This document shows, one piece after another, positions 35,303 to 43,209 of a stretch of DNA of 64,000 nucleotides (its first letter is position 1; each line of letters opens with the position of its first letter). A program made the translations under genes and the position numbers. Below the pieces are notes generated by a model, which saw nothing but the letters and a program-made list of their open reading frames with translations, made no database searches and was not told where the DNA came from. The stretch spans positions 1 through 64,000 of the forward strand of contig JAQVHL010000001.1 of assembly GCA_028696185.1 (NCBI GenBank), given 5' to 3'. The stretch is from Halothiobacillaceae bacterium. GTDB lineage: Bacteria > Pseudomonadota > Gammaproteobacteria > Halothiobacillales > Halothiobacillaceae.

Positions 35303-37000
35303 GTGACAGGCATGTTCAATCAGCTCAAGTGGCGTTTTCCTCTGCTCATTGGCATCGCTGCGCTGCTGATGCTGATCGTGCTGGCGCCCGTCGTCGGTGA
35401 GTTGGCACGGATGCGCGCGTCCGGTGTGGCCACTCAGGCGGCACAGGACCGGCGTATCGGCGCGCTGGAGCATGGCTTCCGTACACTGGTGCAGCTTCGC
35501 CGTTCGGTCAGTGATTTCCTTTTCGAGCCTTCTGACATTGCCCAGGGCAATCTGGCCTTTGCCGCCATTGAGGTCCGGCGTGCGGTCGATGCCTTGCGCG
35601 AGGACGTGGCAGGCGGGGTGGGCAATGAGTTTCGGGATCGCCTGCGTCGTGATCTGGGGGAGGTTGAGTTAGCGGTGGAGTCCTTGCGTGCGTTGCGCCT
35701 GGACCGCGACCGCTTGTTTCCCAGTGCGCCCACCGTGCGCGAACTTGGGGATGTCAATGCACAGCTCGCCACGGAGCTGAATTTCATTATTGAAAACCTG
35801 CAGGCAGGGCTGGAGGCGCATCCGCAGTGGCGTGAGCTCCTGCGCCCGGCCCAGCATCTGCGCTACGAATGGCAGCGTATGATCAATATTCATCGTCTGC
35901 TGCTCATGGCCAGTACGGGGTTTGAAACCGGTTCGGGCCTGGATACGCCGGTTCTGATCGAGAATGTCGTGACGGTGTACGAGAGCAATCTGCTGCTGAT
36001 TCGCGCGCTGGAATCCGATATTCAGCTTGAGCAGGATGAGTTCCCCCCGGAGGTGGTGTTCGGTATCGAGGAAGTGGCCCGTCTGGCCGGGAACTGGCGC
36101 GTTCTGAGTGAACCGATTTACACGGTGGCCCTGACCGGACACTGGCGCCAGGATTACCCCTTTCTGAGTCGTCATCTGGACCCGGCAATCAGCACGCTGT
36201 GGCAGAGTCTTGAAGCGCTGCATGGCAGCGTGGTGCATCAGTACAGCGAGAGCGTGACAGCTGAGCTTCGGCGTATCGAGCACTTCGGCTGGGGGGTGGC
36301 CGTGGTGGGCAGCCTGGTCGTTCTTGTTTTCGCGGTACTGGGTTTATGGTTGACCCGGCGCTGGGTGATAGCGCCACTGGATGCCATGGTCGCCGCCTTT
36401 GCCTCGCCCTTGCAGGACAATGCGGCGGTCGAGCGCGGTTTTACCTCCTTCGAGATGGAGGAGTTGCGTCGAGGCTTTCTGCGCATGCGTGATGGCGTGC
36501 GTGAGCGTCAGCGCTCGCTTGAGCATCGCGCCCTGCACGACCCGCTGACGGGGCTGGGTAATCGGGATTTGTTCGAGGAGCGCCTTGGGCAGATGCTCTT
36601 CGATCCGGTGTGCCATACCTCCGGCGCCGTGGTGATGATCGATCTGGATGGCTTCAAGCCGGTGAACGATACCTACGGTCATGGCGCTGGAGATGCCGTG
36701 CTGGTCGAGATCGGGCGTCGTTTGCGCGAGGAGGTGCGATCCACCGATGTGGTGGCCCGTCTGGGCGGGGATGAATTCGCGCTTCTGCTGATGGGCGCAC
36801 CCTGTGCCGAAGCGCGTCGTCTGGCGGGCAAGCTGCGCGAGAGTATCGAGATTCCCTGCGAGGTCGAGGGCGCCACCGTGCGTATGGGCGCCAGCTTGGG
36901 CGTGGCCTGCGTACCCGAGGACGGTCGGGATCCGGTCACGCTGTTACGGCATGCGGATGCGCGGATGTACGCGGAGAAGCGCCGTCACGGTTCGCGCTGA
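35303..37000 (+). CDS. membrane-anchored diguanylate cyclase (GGDEF) with I-site
   Basis: Predicted 565-residue inner-membrane enzyme making c-di-GMP. TM1 lies at about 12-32 (FPLLIGIAALLMLIVLAPVV), followed by a long helical periplasmic sensor region (about 35-320) with no known domain I can name. TM2 lies at about 328-350, a short HAMP-like linker follows, and the GGDEF domain spans about 405-560 (DPLTGLGNRDLFEERL to LGVACVPEDG). The catalytic GGDEF is intact, and RSTD sits five residues before it, matching the inhibitory RxxD I-site. The GTG at 35303 or ATG at 35312 may start translation. Its 3' end overlaps the convergent DUF423 gene by 16 bases. Confidence 0.9.
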   Translation: MTGMFNQLKWRFPLLIGIAALLMLIVLAPVVGELARMRASGVATQAAQDRRIGALEHGFRTLVQLRRSVSDFLFEPSDIAQGNLAFAAIEVRRAVDALREDVAGGVGNEFRDRLRRDLGEVELAVESLRALRLDRDRLFPSAPTVRELGDVNAQLATELNFIIENLQAGLEAHPQWRELLRPAQHLRYEWQRMINIHRLLLMASTGFETGSGLDTPVLIENVVTVYESNLLLIRALESDIQLEQDEFPPEVVFGIEEVARLAGNWRVLSEPIYTVALTGHWRQDYPFLSRHLDPAISTLWQSLEALHGSVVHQYSESVTAELRRIEHFGWGVAVVGSLVVLVFAVLGLWLTRRWVIAPLDAMVAAFASPLQDNAAVERGFTSFEMEELRRGFLRMRDGVRERQRSLEHRALHDPLTGLGNRDLFEERLGQMLFDPVCHTSGAVVMIDLDGFKPVNDTYGHGAGDAVLVEIGRRLREEVRSTDVVARLGGDEFALLLMGAPCAEARRLAGKLRESIEIPCEVEGATVRMGASLGVACVPEDGRDPVTLLRHADARMYAEKRRHGSR

Positions 37001-37398
37001 AGGCGCGAGGCTAGCCAGGCCGCATGGCCCAGCAATACCCATCCGCCGATGAGCAGAAATCCCCCCAGCGGCGTGACAAATACCAGCGGACGCCAGCCGA
37101 AAGCCACCAGCGGATAGAGGCTGCCGGAAAAGCACAGCACGCCCAGCAGAAGGACCAGCGCGGCGCGGTTTACCGCCTGTCGCAACGCCGCGGTGTGGAG
37201 CTGCTCGCGCCACAGGCCCAGGGCGAGCAGGACCAGGGCGTGCCAGAACTGATAGGCCACGGCGGTTTCCCAGGTGTGCAGCGCCGCCGCCGTCAGACTG
37301 TCACGCAGGGCGTGCGAGCCGAAAGCGCCCAGGCCAACGCCGAGCGCACCGAGCAGGGCGGCGGCAAGCAGCCAGGGATTGGGGGCGTTGCGGGTCAC
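36985..37398 (-). CDS. DUF423 (YgdD-like) membrane protein
   Basis: Predicted 137-residue inner-membrane protein with four hydrophobic segments. The N-terminus LLAAALLGALGVGLGAFGSHALRD and the middle AVAYQFWHALVLLALGLW and GVLCFSGSLYPLVAFG are diagnostic of the DUF423/YgdD family, whose function is unknown. It is 12 bases downstream of the PA3496-like gene. The last codons overlap the end of the diguanylate cyclase gene on the other strand. Confidence 0.9.
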   Translation of the reverse strand: MTRNAPNPWLLAAALLGALGVGLGAFGSHALRDSLTAAALHTWETAVAYQFWHALVLLALGLWREQLHTAALRQAVNRAALVLLLGVLCFSGSLYPLVAFGWRPLVFVTPLGGFLLIGGWVLLGHAAWLASRLQREP

Positions 37399-37410
37399 GC
37401 GCGGCCCGCT

Positions 37411-37605
37411 TCAGTCGAGATCGAAATCATCGTGAATAACCTGCTTGAGGCGGCGCTGTTCGAGCAGGTCGTCCAGGCGGCGGCGTGCGTCCTTGTTTTT
37501 CGGCTGGCCGCGCATTTCGTTTTCCGCCACGGACAGCTCTCCCGGCGAATCCGGGGTCCAGAATTCGTCATGCAGGTCGTCGTCAAACGCGGGTGTGTTG
37601 CTCAT
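37411..37605 (-). CDS. PA3496-family small protein
   Basis: Predicted 64-residue acidic soluble protein from the ATG at 37605; the frame is open a further 71 codons upstream, but that part lacks coding character and would start within an AT-containing leader. The C-terminal part KNKDARRRLDDLLEQRRLKQVIHDDFDLD matches the PA3496 family, annotated as putative envelope integrity proteins of unproven role. The N-terminus is rich in Asp and Pro. Followed after 12 bases by DUF423. The 239-base gap before it (37606-37844) shows nothing else I can identify. Confidence 0.7.
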   Translation of the reverse strand: MSNTPAFDDDLHDEFWTPDSPGELSVAENEMRGQPKNKDARRRLDDLLEQRRLKQVIHDDFDLD

Positions 37606-37844
37606 GGTGACTTCCGAAGGTAGGAGCAGTGACCGGCAGGGTGTTTCGCGTGCCTCCGCGCTGTTTTTGTGGGCGCGGAGGTGGGGTGAGGCGCGAAACG
37701 AGCGCCGGAACGCGCGTTTATTACCCGATTCCGCGCGAAAAATAAAGTATGAAAATTGTGCGGGAAGCGGGGGCAGGGACGGGGGCTTAGGTATATTCGA
37801 GCGGGCGGGGTTTTCCAAGCTATTGATGTAACAGCTCTGCGCCC

Positions 37845-38138
37845 TCAGATGTCCTCGCCCAGGGCGTGTTCGCGGAGTTTCTTGCGCAGCGTGCCCCGGT
37901 TGATTCCCAGCGCCTGGGAGGCGCGCGATTGATTGCCATCGCAGCGTTGCATGACGATTTCAAGCAAGGGCCGCTCAACTTCACGGATGACCAGCTCGTA
38001 AAGATTGCTGGGCATCTCGCCCTCCAGCGTGTCCAGGTAGTGACGCAGGGCCTGACTCACCGCGGCATGCAGCGGCATGGGCGGCGTGCCGCTGGTGTCG
38101 GCGGCGGAAGGGGCGGGGCGTTGAGCGGCGGAGTTCAT
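37845..38138 (-). CDS. fis: DNA-binding protein Fis
   Basis: Predicted 97-residue nucleoid-associated protein (E. coli 98) that bends DNA and controls stable-RNA promoters and recombination. The N-terminal arm is Ala/Pro-rich and differs from E. coli; the C-terminal helix-turn-helix (about 70-93, NQSRASQALGINRGTLRKKLREH) is near-identical to the family. It overlaps dusB by ATGA (38135-38138), the conserved dusB-fis order. It is the last gene of the seven-gene minus-strand run beginning at 43094. Confidence 0.96.
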   Translation of the reverse strand: MNSAAQRPAPSAADTSGTPPMPLHAAVSQALRHYLDTLEGEMPSNLYELVIREVERPLLEIVMQRCDGNQSRASQALGINRGTLRKKLREHALGEDI

Positions 38139-39142
38139 GCGGCCTCGTGGTGATGTCGGGGCGTGGCGAAAAGATCATCCAGCGCGGCGCGCTGGGCGCT
38201 CGCGTCGGTCAGGCGATTGAAGTGGGCTTGCCAGTCGGGGGTGGCGCCAAGCCCGGCAGCATACCACCCGACATGTTTGCGTGCCACGCGCACCGCCTGC
38301 GCTTCGCCGTAATGCACCACCATATCCTCCAGGTGGCGCTGCATCAGGCTCAGGCGGGCCGGGGGGGCGGGTAAGCCGGGGGGCGGCTCGCCGCGCATCC
38401 AGGCAGCCAGCTCGCGGAACAGCCAGGGGCGGCCCAGTGCGCCACGGCCGATCATGACCCCGGCCGCCCCGGTATGCGCCAGCACGGCGCGGGCTTTTTC
38501 CACGCTGTCGATGTCACCATTGGCCAGCACAGGCAGGCGTACGGCGGCGCAGACTTCGGCGAGTGTGTCGTACTCCGCCTCGCCACGGTACAGGTCGGCT
38601 CGGGTGCGACCGTGCACCGCCAGCATACGGATGCCCGCCGCTTCGGCCAGTTGAGCGATGCGTGCTGCATTGCGCCTCTCGGGGCAGGTGCCGGTGCGCA
38701 TCTTCAAGGTGACGGGCACAGGCACGGCCTGGACCACGGCTTCAAGAATGCGCGCTACCAGGGGCTCGTCGTCCATCAGGGCCGAGCCGGCTGCCCTGCG
38801 GCAGACCTTCTTGGCCGGGCAGCCGAGATTGATGTCGACGATCTGTGCCCCCTGATCGACGCAGTAACGTGCGGTTTCCGCCATGTCCTGCGGATCGTTG
38901 CCGAGAATCTGCATGCTGCGCGGCGCCGCTTCGTCGTCACTGACCGTGCGTAGCGCGCTCTTGCGTGTGTGACGCAGCTGCGGCTGGCTGTTGATCATTT
39001 CCGCCACGGCGAGTCCTGCGCCCTGCTCACGGCAAAGCACGCGCCAGGGGCGGTCAGTCACGCCGGCCATGGGCGCCAGCGCCAGGGGCGGGTCGATGCG
39101 TAAGTCATCAAGCCGGATGGCGGGAAGTGGCATGTCAGCCAT
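38135..39142 (-). CDS. dusB: tRNA-dihydrouridine synthase B
   Basis: Predicted 335-residue FMN enzyme reducing uridine in the tRNA D-loop. The TIM barrel begins PPLALAPMAGVTDRPWR. Other signatures are VDINLGCPAKKVCRRAAGSALM with the catalytic Cys, PVTLKMRTGT, AVHGRTRADLYRGEAEYD, LPVLANGDIDS and GVMIGRGALGRPWLF. The start at 39142 (overlapping dctM by eight bases) or 39133 is preferred; the frame extends into dctM without homology. The final residues overlap fis, with which it is co-transcribed in many gammaproteobacteria. Confidence 0.96.
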   Translation of the reverse strand: MADMPLPAIRLDDLRIDPPLALAPMAGVTDRPWRVLCREQGAGLAVAEMINSQPQLRHTRKSALRTVSDDEAAPRSMQILGNDPQDMAETARYCVDQGAQIVDINLGCPAKKVCRRAAGSALMDDEPLVARILEAVVQAVPVPVTLKMRTGTCPERRNAARIAQLAEAAGIRMLAVHGRTRADLYRGEAEYDTLAEVCAAVRLPVLANGDIDSVEKARAVLAHTGAAGVMIGRGALGRPWLFRELAAWMRGEPPPGLPAPPARLSLMQRHLEDMVVHYGEAQAVRVARKHVGWYAAGLGATPDWQAHFNRLTDASAQRAALDDLFATPRHHHEAA

Positions 39143-40511
39143 ACAGTGCCTTCGGCAGCCAGGTGGCCAGTGCCGGTACGGCGGCGACCAGGGCCAGCAG
39201 TCCCAGTTGCAGGCCGACGAAGGGGGCCACGCCACGGTAGATGTCCGTTGTGGCAATTCCGGCGGGCGCCACGCCGCGCAGGTAGAACAGGCTGAAACCG
39301 AAGGGCGGCGTCAGGAAGGAGGTCTGCAGGTTGATGGCGATCATCACGCCCAGCCAGACCGGATCGACGCCCATCATCAAAAGTACCGGGGCGACGATGG
39401 GCACCACGACGAAGATGATCTCGATGAAGTCGAGAATGAAGCCAAGCAGGAACATCACCAGCATGACCAGCAGCACGGCGGTGAACGCGCCGCCCGGCAG
39501 GGCGTGCAGGGCCTCATGCACCATCTCGTCTCCACCGAAGCCACGAAACACCAGGGAGAACAGCGAGGCGCCGATGAAGATCATGAACACCATGCTGGTC
39601 ATGCGCACCGTGGCTCGCGCGGCATCGCGCAGCATGTCCAGCGTGAGCCGTCCCTTGAGCGCTGCGATCAGCAATGCGCCAACGCTACCCACGGCCGCAG
39701 CCTCGGTCGGCGTGGCAATGCCCAGCATGATCGACCCCAGCACCAGCAGGATGAGCGAAAGCGCGGGAGTCAGGGTGGCCAGCAGGCGCGCAAGCGAAGG
39801 CGGCGGCAGGCGGCCATCCTCCTGTACATGCGCTGGAAGGGCGTGGGGGCGCCGCCAGGCGGTCAGGGCGAGGTAGAGAAGGTAAAGCAGCACCAGAAGT
39901 ACGCCTGGAATCAGTGCGCCCATGAACAGGTCGCCGACGGATACGGGCTCCGGGGCGAAGATGCCTTGCTTGAGCTGGGCCTGGGCGTAGGCGGAGGACA
40001 ACTGGTCACCCAGGAGCACGAGGATGATCGACGGTGGAATGATCTGCCCGAGCGTGCCGGAGGCGCAGAGCGTGCCACAGGACAGGGCGGGGTCATAGCC
40101 ACGGCGCAACATGAGGGGCAGGGCGATCAGTCCCAGGGTCACCACCGTGGCGCCGACGATGCCGGTACTGGCGGCGAGCACCGCGCCAACCAGCACGACC
40201 GAGTAACCCAGGCCGCCACGCACCCGTCCGAACAGGGCGGACAGGCTGTCCAGCAGGTCTTCCGCGATGCGTGAGCGTTCCAGAATCACGCCCATGAGGA
40301 TGAACAGCGGTACCGCGATCAAGGTCTCGTTGACCATGATGCCGAACAGGCGGTTGGGCAGGGCATCGAGCAGGCTGGCATCGAACACGCCGAGCACGCT
40401 ACCCAGCGCGGCGAAGATCAGCGAGACTCCGGCCAGGGTGAAGGCTACGGGATAGCCGAACAGCAGGGCGCCGAAAACGGCAAGCACGAGCAGGATGGCC
40501 ATGATTTCCAT
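39135..40511 (-). CDS. dctM: TRAP transporter large permease (DctM)
   Basis: Predicted 458-residue inner-membrane protein with about 12-13 transmembrane segments, the ion-coupled transport subunit of a TRAP system. Family stretches include LLFGYPVAFTLAGVSLIFA near the N-terminus, ETLIAVPLFILMGVILERS, GGLGYSVVLVGAVLAASTGIV and LGFILDFIEIIFVVVPIVAPV. TRAP systems take up carboxylates, taurine, ectoine and similar solutes using sodium or proton gradients. The small permease lies six bases upstream, but no dctP-type binding protein gene is present nearby, so the substrate is open. Confidence 0.92.
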   Translation of the reverse strand: MEIMAILLVLAVFGALLFGYPVAFTLAGVSLIFAALGSVLGVFDASLLDALPNRLFGIMVNETLIAVPLFILMGVILERSRIAEDLLDSLSALFGRVRGGLGYSVVLVGAVLAASTGIVGATVVTLGLIALPLMLRRGYDPALSCGTLCASGTLGQIIPPSIILVLLGDQLSSAYAQAQLKQGIFAPEPVSVGDLFMGALIPGVLLVLLYLLYLALTAWRRPHALPAHVQEDGRLPPPSLARLLATLTPALSLILLVLGSIMLGIATPTEAAAVGSVGALLIAALKGRLTLDMLRDAARATVRMTSMVFMIFIGASLFSLVFRGFGGDEMVHEALHALPGGAFTAVLLVMLVMFLLGFILDFIEIIFVVVPIVAPVLLMMGVDPVWLGVMIAINLQTSFLTPPFGFSLFYLRGVAPAGIATTDIYRGVAPFVGLQLGLLALVAAVPALATWLPKALYG

Positions 40512-40517
40512 GTGCGC

Positions 40518-41051
40518 TCAGACCTCCGTGCGCAGGCTGTCGACCGGCGGCAAGGCTTCCCCGCGCAGGATCAGTACGGCGCGCAAGGCCTGGGCCAGAC
40601 CTTGCAGGGCCAGGAGCGCAGGCATGACCAGCAGCAGGGACTTGAGCAGGTACAGAAAGGGCAGCCCGCCGGTATCCCGCGAGCCTTCCAGGATGCGCCA
40701 GCTGCTCAGCACATAGTCCAGACACAGCCAGAACAGCGTGGCGCTGAACGGCAGCAGGAGCAGCAGGGCGCCGAGAAGGTCGGTCCAGGCCTTGCCGCGC
40801 GGTGAGCGCGCGCGGTAGAGGATGTCGACCCGCACATGCTCATCGTGGCGCAGGGTGTAGGCCATACCGAGCATGAACACCAGCGCATGCAGATAGGTGA
40901 TGGATTCCTGCAGGGCAGCATTGCTGATGTCGAGGCCGTAGCGCAGGGCGACCACCACGAAGACCAGCAGGGTCATCAGGACGGTCAGCCAGGCGACGCC
41001 CCGACCGATCTGTTCCGAGAGGGCTTCGAGCAGACGGATCAGTCGACTCAT
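40518..41051 (-). CDS. dctQ: TRAP transporter small permease (DctQ)
   Basis: Predicted 177-residue four-helix membrane subunit. The ATG at 41051 is supported by the ATGA overlap with thrB (41048-41051); the frame continues upstream inside thrB without homology. Helices lie at about 18-36, 52-68, 95-112 and 136-160. The stretch QESITYLHALVFMLGMAYTLRHDEHVRVDILY is diagnostic of DctQ proteins. It partners with the large permease encoded directly downstream. Confidence 0.92.
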   Translation of the reverse strand: MSRLIRLLEALSEQIGRGVAWLTVLMTLLVFVVVALRYGLDISNAALQESITYLHALVFMLGMAYTLRHDEHVRVDILYRARSPRGKAWTDLLGALLLLLPFSATLFWLCLDYVLSSWRILEGSRDTGGLPFLYLLKSLLLVMPALLALQGLAQALRAVLILRGEALPPVDSLRTEV

Positions 41052-42007
41052 GCCGCGAGCCGCTCCAGGGTGTAGGCCGTGCCGGTTTCGGCGATGCGCC
41101 GTTCCAGTATGCGCCGGAACTCGCCGGGGTCCTTGATGTGGGTCAGCTCGCCCTCGCGGGGGAAATGCTGGTCTTTCAGACGCGAGAGCCAGAAGCGCAA
41201 GGCCGCCGCACGCAGCATGACCGGCCAGGCCGCGTGCTCCGCCTCGGTGAAGGGACGTACGCGGGCGTAGGCGGCGAGCAGGGCGGCGGCGCGTTCGGTG
41301 TCCAGTTCGCCCCCGGTCTGACTGCACCAGTCGTTGACGGTCACGGCCACGTCGTAGAGCAGTACGTCCCGGCAGGCATAGTACAGGTCGATGATGCCGG
41401 TCAGTCGCTCACCTTCGAACAGCGCGTTATCGCGGAACAGGTCCGCATGGACGATGCCGCGCGGCAGGCGGTCGTCCCGGTGGGCGTGCTGGAAGGCCAG
41501 TTCGTCGTCCAGCAGGCGGCGCTGTGCCGGATCGAGGTGCCCATCGAGCAACTGGGAGGTCCGCTGCCACCAGTGCGGTCCGCGGTCGTTGTCGCGTTGA
41601 CCGGCGTAATCTCCCCCCGCGTTATGCATGCGGGCAAGTGATTCGCCAATCGCCTGGCAGTGCCCGGGCAAGGGATGATCCACCGAGCGTCCCGTCAGGC
41701 GGCAGACCAGGGCGGCGGGTTTGCCCTTGAGGTGTTCGAGGTAGTCCCCCTGAAGGTTGGCCAGAGGGTGGGCCGTCGGCACCCCCCGTTCCGCCAGGTG
41801 AGCCATCAAACCCAGGAAAAAGGGCAACTCCTCGTCGCCTAAGCTTTCGAACAGGGTCAGGACGTATCGCCCGCCTTCGGTATCGACAAAGTAATTGGTG
41901 TTTTCGATGCCGGCGCGGATGCCTTCGTAGTCGATCAGCGCGCCGGTGTCGAAGCGGGCAAGGAAGGTTTCGAGCTCGTCGCGCTCGACGCGGGTATAGA
42001 CGGACAT
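41048..42007 (-). CDS. thrB: homoserine kinase (APH-type ThrB)
   Basis: Predicted 319-residue kinase that phosphorylates homoserine in threonine synthesis, of the aminoglycoside-phosphotransferase fold rather than the GHMP fold of E. coli ThrB. The start MSVYTRVERDELETFLARFDTG and GIRAGIENTNYFVDT are characteristic. The catalytic loop HADLFRDNALFEG has its Asp at about 194 and the metal-binding Asp lies in GIIDLYYACRD. The gene is 12 bases downstream of the DUF2782 gene, an arrangement also seen near polA in pseudomonads. Confidence 0.94.
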   Translation of the reverse strand: MSVYTRVERDELETFLARFDTGALIDYEGIRAGIENTNYFVDTEGGRYVLTLFESLGDEELPFFLGLMAHLAERGVPTAHPLANLQGDYLEHLKGKPAALVCRLTGRSVDHPLPGHCQAIGESLARMHNAGGDYAGQRDNDRGPHWWQRTSQLLDGHLDPAQRRLLDDELAFQHAHRDDRLPRGIVHADLFRDNALFEGERLTGIIDLYYACRDVLLYDVAVTVNDWCSQTGGELDTERAAALLAAYARVRPFTEAEHAAWPVMLRAAALRFWLSRLKDQHFPREGELTHIKDPGEFRRILERRIAETGTAYTLERLAA

Positions 42008-42019
42008 GCGTTTAACCGG

Positions 42020-42370
42020 TTACCAGCTGAAGAGGACCCAGTTGGGCACGATCACCGGGTCATACGGCCCTTTATGCCGGGTTTCCAGCGTGCCATTGCC
42101 GTCGCGGTCGATCAGGTAGTAGGCCGGTGCGCCGCCCGCCGGTTTGACCTTGGCCATGTAGACGCGGCCGCGGTAGCGGTATTCCTCTATCTGCGCATCT
42201 TCGGTGGTACGGATGACGATTTCCGTGTCGGGCACACCTTCGACGGTTTTCTCCTCGGGCAGAGGGGGAATGGGCGCGTCCTGTGCGGCGAGAGCGAGCG
42301 GAGCAAGCGCCAGAAGACCGGCCAGCAGGCGGGCTGGCGCGGCGAGCGCGTTCATCGGGGAAAGTGCCAT
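42020..42370 (-). CDS. DUF2782 exported protein
   Basis: Predicted 116-residue periplasmic protein with a signal peptide (about 1-29, ending ALAA). The mature part PDTEIVIRTTEDAQIEEYRYRGRVYMAKVKPAGGAPAYYLID is typical of DUF2782, an uncharacterised gammaproteobacterial family usually found next to polA and thrB, as here. Met6 (42355) is an alternative start. It is one base from the end of the LOG-family gene, and so likely in one transcript with it and thrB. Confidence 0.88.
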   Translation of the reverse strand: MALSPMNALAAPARLLAGLLALAPLALAAQDAPIPPLPEEKTVEGVPDTEIVIRTTEDAQIEEYRYRGRVYMAKVKPAGGAPAYYLIDRDGNGTLETRHKGPYDPVIVPNWVLFSW

Positions 42371-42371
42371 G

Positions 42372-43094
42372 TCAAAGCTCCAGAAGGATTTCCTGTTCCT
42401 GCGCCGAGGGGGTCAGGGCGCGATTGCGGTAGAAGTCGAAGATGACGTTCATGACCGTTTCCGGATCGTCGCAGACGGTCATGAGCTCAAGATCGGCGGG
42501 TTCGATAGTGTGTTCGTTGACCAGTGTATGGCGGAACCAGTCTAGCAGTCCGTTCCAGAAATGGCTGCCGACCAGCACGATGGGGATGCGCCGCGATTTG
42601 CCGGTCTGGATCAGGGTCAGGATTTCGGCCAGTTCGTCCAGCGTGCCGAAGCCGCCGGGCAGCACCACGTAGGCCGAAGCGTACTTCACGAACATCACCT
42701 TGCGGGCAAAAAAGTGCCGGAAATTCAGCGATACATCCTGATAGGCGTTGGAGCGCTGCTCGTGAGGCAGGGTGATGTTCACTCCCACGCTGGGTGCGTT
42801 GCCGGCCTTTGCGCCACGGTTGGCCGCTTCCATGATGCCGGGGCCGCCCCCGCTGATGACGGCAAAGCCTGCATCGGAGAGGCGTCGGCCGATGGCCTCG
42901 CCCAGGCTGTAGTAGGGGTTGTCCGGGGTGAAGCGGGCCGAGCCGAAGACGCTGACCGCCGGGGCGATGCCGGAGAGCTTCTCGAAGCCCTGCACGAACT
43001 CGGCCATGATCTGGAAGATCTTCCATGCCTCGCGGGAAAGCAGGGATTCGTCCTTGGGCGGACGGTAGTGGGGGTCGAGCAGGGGAATGGACAT
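42372..43094 (-). CDS. LOG/TIGR00730 family Rossmann-fold protein
   Basis: Predicted 240-residue cytoplasmic protein. The nucleotide-binding motif is SVFGSARF, followed by VISGGGPGIMEAANRGA and the LOG signature PGGFGTLDE (about 146-154). Family members are cytokinin-activating phosphoribohydrolases (LOG) or pyrimidine/purine 5'-nucleotide nucleosidases such as PpnN; annotation as lysine decarboxylase is outdated. The ATG at 43094 is chosen because upstream codons cross the polA control region. First gene of the minus-strand run to fis, and divergent from polA. Confidence 0.88.
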   Translation of the reverse strand: MSIPLLDPHYRPPKDESLLSREAWKIFQIMAEFVQGFEKLSGIAPAVSVFGSARFTPDNPYYSLGEAIGRRLSDAGFAVISGGGPGIMEAANRGAKAGNAPSVGVNITLPHEQRSNAYQDVSLNFRHFFARKVMFVKYASAYVVLPGGFGTLDELAEILTLIQTGKSRRIPIVLVGSHFWNGLLDWFRHTLVNEHTIEPADLELMTVCDDPETVMNVIFDFYRNRALTPSAQEQEILLEL

Positions 43095-43209
43095 GGGCAG
43101 CGTGCCTGGGCGTTCTTGGGGTAGGATATTAGCCTGAACACCCGCAAAATCGAAGCCTGCCGGCCCCGGCGATTGCCGCGCCGGGTGGTTCCCCGTTCCG
43201 GAAAAGCCC

